Shown here in pieces: positions 27,744 through 35,287 of a stretch of DNA of 64,000 nucleotides. The DNA lies in assembly GCA_913057945.1 (NCBI GenBank), contig CAJXOF010000006.1:62001-126000 (forward strand), in the 5' to 3' direction. The first letter of the stretch is position 1. Every line of letters begins with the position of its first letter. Origin of the DNA: an uncultured Hyphomonadaceae bacterium. GTDB lineage: Bacteria; Pseudomonadota; Alphaproteobacteria; Caulobacterales; Hyphomonadaceae. Below the pieces are notes generated by a model. The model was not told where the DNA came from. It did no database searches and worked only from the letters and a program-made list of their open reading frames with translations. Position numbers and translations under genes: made by a program.

Positions 27744-28438
27744 CCGGTCACGGCTTTTGCCATCGCAAACACATCCTCGAACATCTCCGGTGTCAGCCGG
27801 CGGGTGTTCGTGTTGTACCGGCTGCAATGGTAGGATGAGATCAGCGCCAGCGGGCGTCCCTCGAACTCCACATCATAGTGTGTGCCGTGGCCGAACGGGT
27901 AATCCTTCAGCTTCAAGCCGAGCGTCCGCACGGTGGAATCATGGGAAATCTTGCCGAGGCAGATCATCGCTTTCAGCTTTGGCAGCGCGGCGATTCGCGC
28001 GGTGAGAAAGGGGCGACACTGGTTGATTTCGGCGCCGACCGGCTTGTTCTGCGGCGGCACACAGCGCACGGCATTGGTGATCATGGCCCGCTTCAGCTTC
28101 AGCCCGTCATCCGGCCGCGCCTGATAGGTGCCGGTCGAGTAGCCGAACTTGTCAATCGTCGCATAGAGCAGGTCGCCGGCCCAGTCGCCGGTAAACGGCC
28201 GGCCAGTGCGGTTGGCCCCCGTCACGCCGGGCGCAAGACCGACGATCAGCAATTCCGCATCGTCCGGCCCAAAGCTCGGCACAGCTCCATTGAACCAGTC
28301 CGGCTCCTTCGCCGCGACCTCCTCGCGATACGCCACAAGGCGCGGGCAGAGCGGGCAATTAGCGGGGGCTTCGGGTGGAATACCCCTCTCCCCGCCGGGG
28401 AGAGGGGCAGGGGTGAGGGGGCGCTTGGGCAAAGTCAA
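27740..28438 (-). CDS. Uracil-DNA glycosylase, family 5 (UdgB type)
   Basis: 232 residues from a TTG start at 28438, preceded by GGAGAG with 9 bases spacing. Four cysteines of the [4Fe-4S] cluster are visible: the CPLC pair, Cys in NAVRCVPP and Cys in NQCRPF. Motif [14 protein letters not shown] and motif [11 protein letters not shown] identify family 5, which removes uracil and related deaminated bases. The first 20 residues ([11 protein letters not shown]) are encoded by a palindromic repeat, with no alternative start between it and the conserved core; the glycosylase seems to have recruited the repeat as its N-terminus. Confidence 0.88.
   Translation of the reverse strand: MTLPKRPLTPAPLPGGERGIPPEAPANCPLCPRLVAYREEVAAKEPDWFNGAVPSFGPDDAELLIVGLAPGVTGANRTGRPFTGDWAGDLLYATIDKFGYSTGTYQARPDDGLKLKRAMITNAVRCVPPQNKPVGAEINQCRPFLTARIAALPKLKAMICLGKISHDSTVRTLGLKLKDYPFGHGTHYDVEFEGRPLALISSYHCSRYNTNTRRLTPEMFEDVFAMAKAVTG
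28383..28420 (-). repeat. GC-rich palindromic repeat, copy 1
   Basis: A perfect 11-bp stem, CCCCTCTCCCC / GGGGAGAGGGG, with a 3-base loop at 28383-28407, preceded on the minus strand by a CCTCACCCCTG box. It lies inside the 5' coding region of the glycosylase gene. Copy 2 at 28791-28828 has the same layout in the opposite orientation, so the two frame the DUF559 gene as inverted repeats. Confidence 0.75.
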
Positions 28439-28779
28439 AGTCCTAATCTCTCCTGAACGAGGCGCATGAGATGGTCAGCATCAAAGGCATCTGACGAAGG
28501 AACTCGCAGGAAATCCCAGCCAAGTCCACGCAATGCCTGCTCACGGACGGCATCGCGTGCCTGAACCTCTGGCAGTTTGTGGATGCCGCCATCAATCTCG
28601 ATGATCAGCCGGGCTTTCGTGATGGCAAAATCGACTATGTAGCCATTGATCGGGTGCTGACGGCGGACCGGAAAGCCCTGCTTGCGAAGCTGGCGCAAGG
28701 CCTGCCAGGCTACCTGTTCAGGGGCGTTGGCGTCCTGTCTGAGGCGACGGGCGCGCGGCGTGGACAAGTCATGTGTCAT
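28435..28779 (-). CDS. DUF559 endonuclease-domain protein (PD-(D/E)xK / Vsr-like)
   Basis: 114 residues. The DUF559 core is clear: a helical N-terminus with NAPEQVAWQALR, then VRRQHPINGYIVDF with the catalytic Asp and LIIEIDGGIH with the E-x-D pair of the restriction-endonuclease-like fold; it ends DFLRVPSSD. The family is related to Vsr mismatch nucleases, but activity is untested for most members. The gene overlaps the glycosylase start by 4 bases and sits between inverted palindromic repeats, suggesting acquisition as a small cassette. Confidence 0.85.
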   Translation of the reverse strand: MTHDLSTPRARRLRQDANAPEQVAWQALRQLRKQGFPVRRQHPINGYIVDFAITKARLIIEIDGGIHKLPEVQARDAVREQALRGLGWDFLRVPSSDAFDADHLMRLVQERLGL

Positions 28780-28790
28780 CGGCTCCGCGC

Positions 28791-28828
28791 TCCCTCACCC
28801 CCGGCCCCTCTCCCTCAAGGGAGAGGGG
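28791..28828 (+). repeat. GC-rich palindromic repeat, copy 2
   Basis: A CCTCACCCCCGG box followed by an 11-bp stem, CCCCTCTCCCT / AGGGAGAGGGG, with a 2-base loop (28805-28828). It is the inverted counterpart of copy 1 across the DUF559 gene, and lies in the 55-base gap between that gene's start and the end of ggt. Confidence 0.75.
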
Positions 28829-28834
28829 AGATCA

Positions 28835-30823
28835 TCAGTACCCATCCGCGCTGCCATCCTTGCGCATTTCGGTGGCGGCGATCCAGGCGCCGGTGTTGAA
28901 GTCGCGCATGATGGCCTGATAGCCGCCTGCATTGGCCTTGCAGCACTCGACCGCGTGGCCGCGCGCTTCGAGTTTGGCGCGGGTTTCCGGCGGGATGCCG
29001 CTTTCCAATTGCACCACGCCCATGTCGGTTTCGCAGGCATCGCCATTGAGGTCATCGGTTGGCTCGCAGCCGCCGACATGTTCCCAGCGCGCGGCATCGC
29101 CGGCCTCCTGCAGGCCCATATCGAAATCGACGAGGTTCAGGATCACCTGCACATGGCCTTGGGGCTGCATGCCGCCACCCATGAGGCCGAAGCTCAGCCA
29201 AGGCTCGAACGGGCAGGCTTGCTCGATCGGTTCGGCGCGGACCTGACAGCCGGGCATGTCCTTCTTGAAGGCAAAGGCCGGGATGATCGTGTGGAACGGC
29301 CGCTTGCCGGGCTCGAACACGTTCGGGTGGGCCGGGTCGAGGCTGAACAGCTGGCCGCGATCCTGGAACATGAAGCCGAGTCCGTCGGCGACGAGGCCCG
29401 AGCCCATGCCACGATAGTTCGACTGGATCAGCGAGACCATCATGCCGTCCTTGTCGGTGACCGTGAGATAGGTCGTGTCGCCGTCTTGGAGCTTGCGCTC
29501 CGCGTCCTTTATCGCTTCTTCCGTCATTGTACGAGCCGCCTCTAACCCTGTCTCTGACGGTAGGTAGAAAGGACCGGAGGCAATGTCGGTATTCGCTTGG
29601 TCCAGTTGAATCCTCGCGGATTTCAGTTGCGCATAGGCCGGATTAACAAGCTCTTCGTAAATGTAATCATTGAAGGCCGGATCGGCATAGCCTCGCGCCC
29701 GATCCGCAAACGCCAGCCGTTTCGCCTCCACCTGCGCCATGATGCTGTCGGCGGACCCGAACCCCATCTCGCGCAGATCGAACCGTTCGAGCATCTGCAG
29801 CATCTGCAGCGCGGCGATGCCTTGCGTGTTCGGCGGCAATTCGCAGACCTTGTAGTCGCCGCGATAGGTCACGCAGATCGGCTCGACCCATTCGCCGGTA
29901 TGGGTGGCGAAATCCTCATAGCGCAGGAAGCCGCCGATCCGCTCGAAATAGTCGCCCATGATGTGGGCCGTTTCGCCGGAATAGAATTCGTCCCGGCCGT
30001 TGGTGCCTATGCGCTCCAGCGTGTCGGCGAGGTCCGGATTGCGGAACAGGCTGCCTTCGTGCGGGGCGGGCGAGAAATAGGTTGCCTTGGCATTGTCATA
30101 CTCTTCCAGCATGCCGCTCTCGAAGGCAGGCTCGAAGCGCTTCGGGCCGAAGCTCCAATAATAGGAGATCACTTCCGGGATCGGCGCGCCTTCGCGGGCA
30201 TAGCGGATCGCTGGTGCGAGGTTCAAATTCATCGGCCGCTTGCCGAATTTGGCATGCAGCGCAAACCAGCCATCGACCGTGCCGGGCACCGTCACAGGCG
30301 CAGCGCCGAAGGGCGGGATTTCCTCGCCGTCCATGAATTCGTCGGCCTTGGCCTGGATATCCTCCAGGGTCGCGCCCTTCGGCGAGCGCCCGGAGCCATT
30401 GTAGCCGTAGAGCTGCTCGGTTTCCGGATCCCAGACAATCGCGAACAAATCGCCGCCAATGCCATTCCCGGTCGGCTCGACGAGGCCGAGCATCGCATTT
30501 GCCGCGATGGCGGCATCGACTGCCGACCCGCCGGCCTTCAAGACGTCCAGTGCGGTCTGTGTCGCCAGCGGATGGGCCGTGGCGGCCGCGCCGTTCGGGG
30601 CCACCACTGAGGAGCGCGTGCCAAGGTCCCGGCCGGTGATCATCCGGTCTCCCGGTCCCGGAGTAGTCGCCTCGGCATCCTTTTCAATGGATATCCGGAC
30701 CACTTTCTTCTGCGTGACCTTGGCGGTGGCGTCTATTTGCGTTTCATCCTGTGCTGGCGGTGTAGCGCACGCGTGCAATCCGATAGCCAGCGCTGTTGCG
30801 GCGATTGCCTGAATGGATCTCAT
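28835..30823 (-). CDS. ggt: Gamma-glutamyltransferase (lipoprotein)
   Basis: 662 residues with a lipoprotein signal (LHACAT, Cys about residue 19). GGT precursors cleave themselves before a catalytic Thr; here the candidate is in GDTTYLTVTDKDG (about residue 450), followed by the substrate-binding region YRGMGSGLV and the FGLMGGGMQPQGH segment. It hydrolyses glutathione and other gamma-glutamyl compounds in the envelope. At 662 residues it is longer than E. coli Ggt (580), with an extended start and Cys-containing insertions (for example GCEPTDDLNGDAC), suggesting disulfides. Confidence 0.9.
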   Translation of the reverse strand: MRSIQAIAATALAIGLHACATPPAQDETQIDATAKVTQKKVVRISIEKDAEATTPGPGDRMITGRDLGTRSSVVAPNGAAATAHPLATQTALDVLKAGGSAVDAAIAANAMLGLVEPTGNGIGGDLFAIVWDPETEQLYGYNGSGRSPKGATLEDIQAKADEFMDGEEIPPFGAAPVTVPGTVDGWFALHAKFGKRPMNLNLAPAIRYAREGAPIPEVISYYWSFGPKRFEPAFESGMLEEYDNAKATYFSPAPHEGSLFRNPDLADTLERIGTNGRDEFYSGETAHIMGDYFERIGGFLRYEDFATHTGEWVEPICVTYRGDYKVCELPPNTQGIAALQMLQMLERFDLREMGFGSADSIMAQVEAKRLAFADRARGYADPAFNDYIYEELVNPAYAQLKSARIQLDQANTDIASGPFYLPSETGLEAARTMTEEAIKDAERKLQDGDTTYLTVTDKDGMMVSLIQSNYRGMGSGLVADGLGFMFQDRGQLFSLDPAHPNVFEPGKRPFHTIIPAFAFKKDMPGCQVRAEPIEQACPFEPWLSFGLMGGGMQPQGHVQVILNLVDFDMGLQEAGDAARWEHVGGCEPTDDLNGDACETDMGVVQLESGIPPETRAKLEARGHAVECCKANAGGYQAIMRDFNTGAWIAATEMRKDGSADGY

Positions 30824-30957
30824 CTGCCTCTCCTGTCCTCATTTGCGGAGAGCTTAGCGCGCTTCGGGGCAGAAGCGAGTCCCAGCGAGGGTGCACAAAC
30901 GCATCGCGTGGTTGCCATGCCCGGCCCACGGTGTCGAGATAGGAGTGGATCAGTCCC

Positions 30958-31341
30958 TCAAGCATAGCTGACTACCTCCCATTCGATATCGTCATGGTCG
31001 TGGAAGTAGAACCGGCTGCCAGGGTCATAGGTCTGGTGGCTGTGGGTGCGATAGCCAGCCTCAAGAACCTTCTTCTCGATCGCATCAAGGTCATCCACCA
31101 GGATACCGAAATGATTGACCGCCCCGGTCCGGTAATAGCTTTCCTCATCCGGGCGCTCCTGCTGGGGCAGGGCATAGAGGGCGAGATAATCCTCATCGGT
31201 GCCGACATGCACCGTATAGCCATCATATTTGGATGGGCCTTCCCACCGCACTTTCCAGCCAAACAATTGGGTCAGCATGGACGCGGTTTTCTTCGGATCA
31301 CTCACTGTGACGTTCACATGTTCGAATTTGGCAATACTCAT
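30958..31341 (-). CDS. Glyoxalase/VOC-family protein
   Basis: 127 residues from the ATG at 31341; GGAG lies 9 bases upstream and favours it over the ATG at 31356. The vicinal-oxygen-chelate fold is indicated by the start FEHVNVTVSDPKKTASMLTQ, a central NHFGILVDDLDAIEKKV repeat and the C-terminal FYFHDHDDIEWEVVSY with the metal Glu. Substrate unknown (glyoxalase, dioxygenase or resistance function). It is divergent from soxR, and its promoter contains a SoxR box, so it should be induced by redox-active compounds. Confidence 0.85.
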   Translation of the reverse strand: MSIAKFEHVNVTVSDPKKTASMLTQLFGWKVRWEGPSKYDGYTVHVGTDEDYLALYALPQQERPDEESYYRTGAVNHFGILVDDLDAIEKKVLEAGYRTHSHQTYDPGSRFYFHDHDDIEWEVVSYA

Positions 31342-31385
31342 TGTTTTCAACTCCATTTCGTCTTCATCAAATCTCTGATAAGGCT

Positions 31386-31416
31386 GTCGTAATTCCTCAC
31401 CTTAAGTTGAGGTCAA
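31386..31416 (-). promoter_or_regulatory. SoxR-controlled promoter for the glyoxalase gene
   Basis: An 18-bp palindrome CCTCACCTTAAGTTGAGG at 31395-31412 matches the SoxR operator consensus (CCTCAAGTTAACTTGAGG) except at the centre. Read leftward it lies between TTGACC (31416-31411) and TACGAC (31391-31386) separated by 19 bp, the over-long spacer that MerR-family activators correct by twisting DNA. The -35 overlaps the operator exactly as in E. coli soxS. Confidence 0.85.
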
Positions 31417-31437
31417 GCGCGAAATGGGAGATTTTTG

Positions 31438-31905
31438 ATGGCCGTTCAGAAGGGTCTGGCAATCGGAGATGTGGCGGCGCGGACCGGGCTATCGGTCTCG
31501 GCGATCCGGTTTTACGAGGGGCGGGGGCTGGTCCATCCGGAGCGCTCCTCCGGCGGTCAGCGCGTCTTCCTGCGCTCGGACATTCGCCGCCTGTCCTTCA
31601 TCCTGATTGCACAGCAGATCGGCCTGACCATCGAGGAAATTGCGTCGCTTCTCTCGTCCTTGCCGGAACGCCGGACGCCGACCAAGGCGGACTGGGGCCG
31701 GATCAGCAAGGCGTTTCGTACCATGCTGGATGAACGCATCGCCTTGATGGAGCGCACCCGCGACAAGCTCGATGGCTGCATCGGGTGCGGGTGCCTCTCC
31801 TTGAAGAAATGCGCGCTCTACAATCCGGAGGACCGCGCGCGGAGCCTCGGCACGGGGCCGCGTTTCCTGCTCGAGAATATCAGCCGGGTCAGCGGCGACG
31901 CCTAG
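31438..31905 (+). CDS. soxR: Redox-sensitive transcriptional activator SoxR
   Basis: 155 residues from the ATG at 31438, with GGGAG 8 bases upstream. The N-terminal MerR helix-turn-helix is AIGDVAARTGLSVSAIRFYE. The [2Fe-2S] cluster cysteines are in the SoxR-specific order C114-x2-C117-x-C119-x5-C125 (CIGCGCLSLKKC). Oxidation of the cluster by redox-cycling compounds activates target promoters. The sole adjacent target is the divergent VOC gene, which carries a SoxR box; no soxS is present, as usual outside enterics. Its stop overlaps the convergent TIGR02301 gene (CTAG). Confidence 0.96.
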   Translation: MAVQKGLAIGDVAARTGLSVSAIRFYEGRGLVHPERSSGGQRVFLRSDIRRLSFILIAQQIGLTIEEIASLLSSLPERRTPTKADWGRISKAFRTMLDERIALMERTRDKLDGCIGCGCLSLKKCALYNPEDRARSLGTGPRFLLENISRVSGDA

Positions 31906-32315
31906 TCTTTGCGCTCCGGCGGCTGCGGGAAATAATGGGTCGCCATGCGCGTGGCGATCTCCTGGCCCTTCACGGCGAAATCGGCCTCGGCCTCGATCGC
32001 GCGATTGTCACAGGTCTGGTAGAGGCGCCCAGCGCTTGTGAAGGCCTCATTGAAGGCATCGACAAGGGAACTGCGCACCGCCCCGCGATTGGGGGCCTCA
32101 TATTTCAGCATGTCGGACATATAGCGCCGCCAATACTGGTCATCGCGACCATTGCATTTCACGCGAATGGCATGCGCCGCGCCCAGCGTCGCCGCCAGAT
32201 CGGAGGCATCGCGGAAGTAATCGGGGCCGCGAATCGGAATTCCCGACTGCGCCGAGCTTGCGCCACAGAACAGCAGCGCGCTAAGCAGGAGAGCATGAAA
32301 ACCTGTTTGCTTCAT
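31902..32315 (-). CDS. TIGR02301 family protein (exported, unknown function)
   Basis: 137 residues with a signal peptide (MKQTGFHALLLSALLFCGA, cleavage near SSAQS). The body matches the alphaproteobacterial TIGR02301 family: Leu-rich helices, VKCNGRDDQYWRRYM with one Cys and RLYQTCDNRA with the other, which probably form a disulfide. Function unknown. Its start region overlaps the 5' end of the opposite-strand dehydrogenase gene by 21 bases, and its stop overlaps that of soxR. Confidence 0.82.
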   Translation of the reverse strand: MKQTGFHALLLSALLFCGASSAQSGIPIRGPDYFRDASDLAATLGAAHAIRVKCNGRDDQYWRRYMSDMLKYEAPNRGAVRSSLVDAFNEAFTSAGRLYQTCDNRAIEAEADFAVKGQEIATRMATHYFPQPPERKD

Positions 32316-33284
32316 GCGACGACTTTTGCGCGCATTCGTGAAAGGCTCAAGGGCCTTCAACATGAGATCGAGTTCATTGTCATGGATGAGGACGGCCTGT
32401 TCTCCCATGCCGGGGACGGGACCGTGGTTCATGACATCAAGCCGGACATCGTGTTCGGGAATACCGATGTCTGGTTTGGCAAGCATACGCGCGATTTCAT
32501 GATCACCGTACTCAAGACCGGGGGCATTGACTGGTTCCAGTCTTCTGCGGCCGGGCTGGATAATGCGGCGCTGATTTCTGTCGGCAGGATTTCCCGAATC
32601 TATACGACCAACCACACCCAGTCGGAGGCCATGGCCGAATGGGCCATGTGGCAGGCTTTCGACTTCCTGAAATACGGGCCCCAGCACCGCGCCCAGCAGG
32701 CGGACGGCAGGTGGGAGCGTGTGGAGATGCGGGAGATGATGGACTCGCGCTGGCTCATCGTGGGTTTCGGATCGATTGGCTCTGCGGTCGGTAAGCGGGT
32801 CCAGCTGCTCGGCGGCCATGTCACTGGCGCGCGGCGGTCTCCCGGCCCGGCAGAAGGCGCCGATCACATTGTGCCAATGGCGCTGGTGAAGAGTGAGTTG
32901 GCGCAAGCCGACATTGTCCTGCTTAGTCTTCCGCTGACGGATGAAACGGCCGGGATGGTCGATGCGGAGTTTCTGGGTGCCATGCGGCCCGATGCGCTCC
33001 TGATGAATCTGGGGCGCGGGCCCTTGGTGGACGAGGTTGCGCTGCTGGCCGCGCTCGATGCAGGTCGCCCGGCCTTTGCGGCCCTGGACGTCACGGCGGA
33101 GGAGCCCCTCCCCAAGGACAGCCCGCTCTGGCGTCATGCCAATGTTGCCGTCACGCCGCATGACAGCGCCGCAACGGCAGCCACCTACATCCGCGCAGAC
33201 GAAACCTTTCTCGATAACCTCCAGCGTTATCTCGCCAATGAACCATTGAGGCATGTGGTGCCGCGGGAGACCTTCGCCGACTGA
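32295..33284 (+). CDS. D-2-hydroxyacid dehydrogenase family protein
   Basis: 329 residues from the ATG at 32295, which has AGGAG 5 bases upstream. The NAD-binding motif is VGFGSIGSAVG (about residue 156-166). Active-site residues follow the family pattern: Arg in LMNLGRGPLVDE, Glu in DVTAEEPLP and His in VTPHDSAA. These enzymes reduce 2-oxo acids to D-2-hydroxy acids; the substrate is not evident. The first 21 bases lie opposite the start of the TIGR02301 gene, so its promoter must be inside that gene. Confidence 0.88.
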   Translation: MKTCLLHATTFARIRERLKGLQHEIEFIVMDEDGLFSHAGDGTVVHDIKPDIVFGNTDVWFGKHTRDFMITVLKTGGIDWFQSSAAGLDNAALISVGRISRIYTTNHTQSEAMAEWAMWQAFDFLKYGPQHRAQQADGRWERVEMREMMDSRWLIVGFGSIGSAVGKRVQLLGGHVTGARRSPGPAEGADHIVPMALVKSELAQADIVLLSLPLTDETAGMVDAEFLGAMRPDALLMNLGRGPLVDEVALLAALDAGRPAFAALDVTAEEPLPKDSPLWRHANVAVTPHDSAATAATYIRADETFLDNLQRYLANEPLRHVVPRETFAD

Positions 33285-33351
33285 CCAATGGGAACCCACA
33301 GCCTGGCGGCGCGTTTTGGCTGGCATATATCTGCCACCGGAGGAATTCCCA

Positions 33352-34575
33352 ATGTCGTCACTCATCCTGCGCTCCCTCATGAGCGGCAGCGCCGCTTTCA
33401 TGCTGATCGGCTGTGCAAGCGCCGAGCATCATGAAGCCGCGACGCCGCAATCCATGAACGTAACAGGCACGCAGGGGACGGAGCTCACTGCCACGCCGCT
33501 CGAAACCTTTGACAGCGCCTGGGCCATGACCTTCCTGCCGGATGGACGTGCGCTGGTGTCGGAGAAGGACGGCAATCTCTGGCTGCTGGATGCGTCCGGC
33601 AAGAAGCTCGGAGAAATTTCAAATGTGCCCGCCGTGACCGCGATGGGCCAGGGCGGTCTCGGCGACATCATCATTCATCCGGATTTTGCGTCGAATGGCA
33701 CGGTCTTCCTCTCCTATGTCGAGCGCGATGCGAACGATAATGATTTGAGTGGGGCCGCTGTCGAGCGGGCCACGCTGACGCTGACCGAGACGGGCGGCGC
33801 TCTGGAAAGCCGTGACGTGATCTGGCGTCAGACGCCAAAGGTGAAGGGCAATGGTCATTATGGACATCGTCTTGCCATCGCGCCGGATGGCCACCTTTTC
33901 ATCTCGTCGGGTGAGCGCCAGAAATTCACCCCCGCCCAGAACATGGCCATGAATCTCGGCAAGGTCATCCGCATCAACCAGGACGGCTCTGTGCCCGAAG
34001 ACAATCCATTTTATGGGAATGGCGCCGTTGCGGACCAGGTCTGGACGCTCGGCCATCGCAATCCGCTCGGCCTTGCATTTGACGGTAAGGACCAGCTCTG
34101 GGTGGTCGAGATGGGGCCGAAGGGTGGGGACGAGTTGAACCTCATCGTCAGGTCGGAGAATTATGGCTATCCCGAAGTCTCCGAAGGGGACCATTACAGC
34201 GGCAAGCCAATCCCGACGCATGAAAGCAATCCGATCTTCGAGGATCCGGCGATTGCCTGGAACCCGGTTATTAGCCCCGCTGGGCTGGTTTTCTATGATG
34301 GCGACATGTTCAGTGACTGGCAGGGCAATGCCTTTATCGGCGGCTTGTCTTCCCAGGCGCTTATCCGGGTCTCTTTCGAAACCCAGCCCACGGACAATCT
34401 CGGTCAGTCGCCCAGCTCGGGCCAGACGGAGCCGGTCGCCGTGGAGGCCGAGCGTTACGAATGGGGCAAGCGAATCCGCGAAGTGGAGCAGGGGCCAGAC
34501 GGCGCGCTCTATGTGCTGGAAGACAAGGAAGGCGGACGCCTGATCCGGCTGACACCCGCCAGCGCCTCGGAATAA
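33352..34575 (+). CDS. PQQ-dependent sugar dehydrogenase (lipoprotein)
   Basis: 407 residues from the ATG at 33352 (CCGGAGG 9 bases upstream). Lipobox L-I-G-C, Cys about residue 21. The beta-propeller of soluble aldose sugar dehydrogenases is recognised from PWAMTFLPDGRALVSEK-like, GGLGDIIIHPDF, GHYGHRLAIAPDGHLFISSGER and LGHRNPLGLAFD segments. Such enzymes oxidise sugars to lactones with PQQ in the envelope. No PQQ biosynthesis genes are in the window. Confidence 0.88.
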   Translation: MSSLILRSLMSGSAAFMLIGCASAEHHEAATPQSMNVTGTQGTELTATPLETFDSAWAMTFLPDGRALVSEKDGNLWLLDASGKKLGEISNVPAVTAMGQGGLGDIIIHPDFASNGTVFLSYVERDANDNDLSGAAVERATLTLTETGGALESRDVIWRQTPKVKGNGHYGHRLAIAPDGHLFISSGERQKFTPAQNMAMNLGKVIRINQDGSVPEDNPFYGNGAVADQVWTLGHRNPLGLAFDGKDQLWVVEMGPKGGDELNLIVRSENYGYPEVSEGDHYSGKPIPTHESNPIFEDPAIAWNPVISPAGLVFYDGDMFSDWQGNAFIGGLSSQALIRVSFETQPTDNLGQSPSSGQTEPVAVEAERYEWGKRIREVEQGPDGALYVLEDKEGGRLIRLTPASASE

Positions 34576-34576
34576 T

Positions 34577-35287
34577 CTAGCCAGACGTGGAAAACTGATC
34601 GGCCAGAGGGTCCTTGCCGGAGGCGGCAAGGGCTTTCAGCTGTTTCTGGAGATTTCCGCGAATCTGGCGTTTCACCACGACGAAAGCCGGTTGGCTCGCC
34701 AGATCCTGAGCAGCCTGTATAGCAGAAGATTGCAACTGGTCAGGCGATGCCAATTGATCCGCCAACCCTTCCGACATGAGCGCCGAGGCCCTTACGATTT
34801 CGCTACTCAGCGTCAGCCGTCTGAGCAAGCCGGAGGAGACCTCGTGCCGGATCACCTCCAGGGGGCCTGCCGGGAAGGGGACACCAGCGCGCGCTTCGGT
34901 TAGGCCGAACTTGGCGTCAGTGTCATCCGTCACCACACGTAAATCCGCACACAGCATCAGGACGAAGCCGCCTCCCAAGGCATGACCATTCACGGCTGCA
35001 ATGATGGGTGCGGGGTAGCTGACAATCGCGGACACCATCCGGGTTATGGCACGGATCATGTCGGCCTTCTCCGCGCCGGAATAGGCGCCGAACGCCCGCG
35101 TATCGACGCCGGCCGAGAAAGCCTTGCCGGTTCCGGTCAGAATTATCGGGGCAGAGGAATCCGCCGTCTCGAACGCAGACCGGACCGCGTTGATTGTGGG
35201 CAGGTCGAGGGCGTTGACCGGGGGCCGGTCCAGACGGACCTGGGTCACGCCCTCCATCTGCGAGAGGCGGATGCCCGTGTCAGGCAT
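34577..35287 (-). CDS. Enoyl-CoA hydratase/isomerase (crotonase) family protein
   Basis: 236 residues of crotonase fold. The oxyanion-hole region NGHALGGGFVLML is present, but the first catalytic Glu of true enoyl-CoA hydratases (GGGxEL) is replaced by Val; the second Glu is kept in FGLTEARAGVPFP. One Glu is enough for enoyl-CoA isomerases, so isomerase or another crotonase reaction is more likely than hydration. It overlaps the end of the nitronate monooxygenase gene by 8 bases, forming a two-gene unit. Confidence 0.85.
   Translation of the reverse strand: MPDTGIRLSQMEGVTQVRLDRPPVNALDLPTINAVRSAFETADSSAPIILTGTGKAFSAGVDTRAFGAYSGAEKADMIRAITRMVSAIVSYPAPIIAAVNGHALGGGFVLMLCADLRVVTDDTDAKFGLTEARAGVPFPAGPLEVIRHEVSSGLLRRLTLSSEIVRASALMSEGLADQLASPDQLQSSAIQAAQDLASQPAFVVVKRQIRGNLQKQLKALAASGKDPLADQFSTSG

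Noticed and set aside
30744-30965. 73-codon - frame between the VOC gene and ggt
   Set aside because: Overlaps the ggt 5' end by 80 bases and has no recognisable motif; the first residues look protein-like but evidence is too weak.
32316-33401. N-terminal extension of the TIGR02301 frame to 499 codons
   Set aside because: The extra part is antisense to the dehydrogenase; the signal peptide starting at 32315 marks the real beginning.
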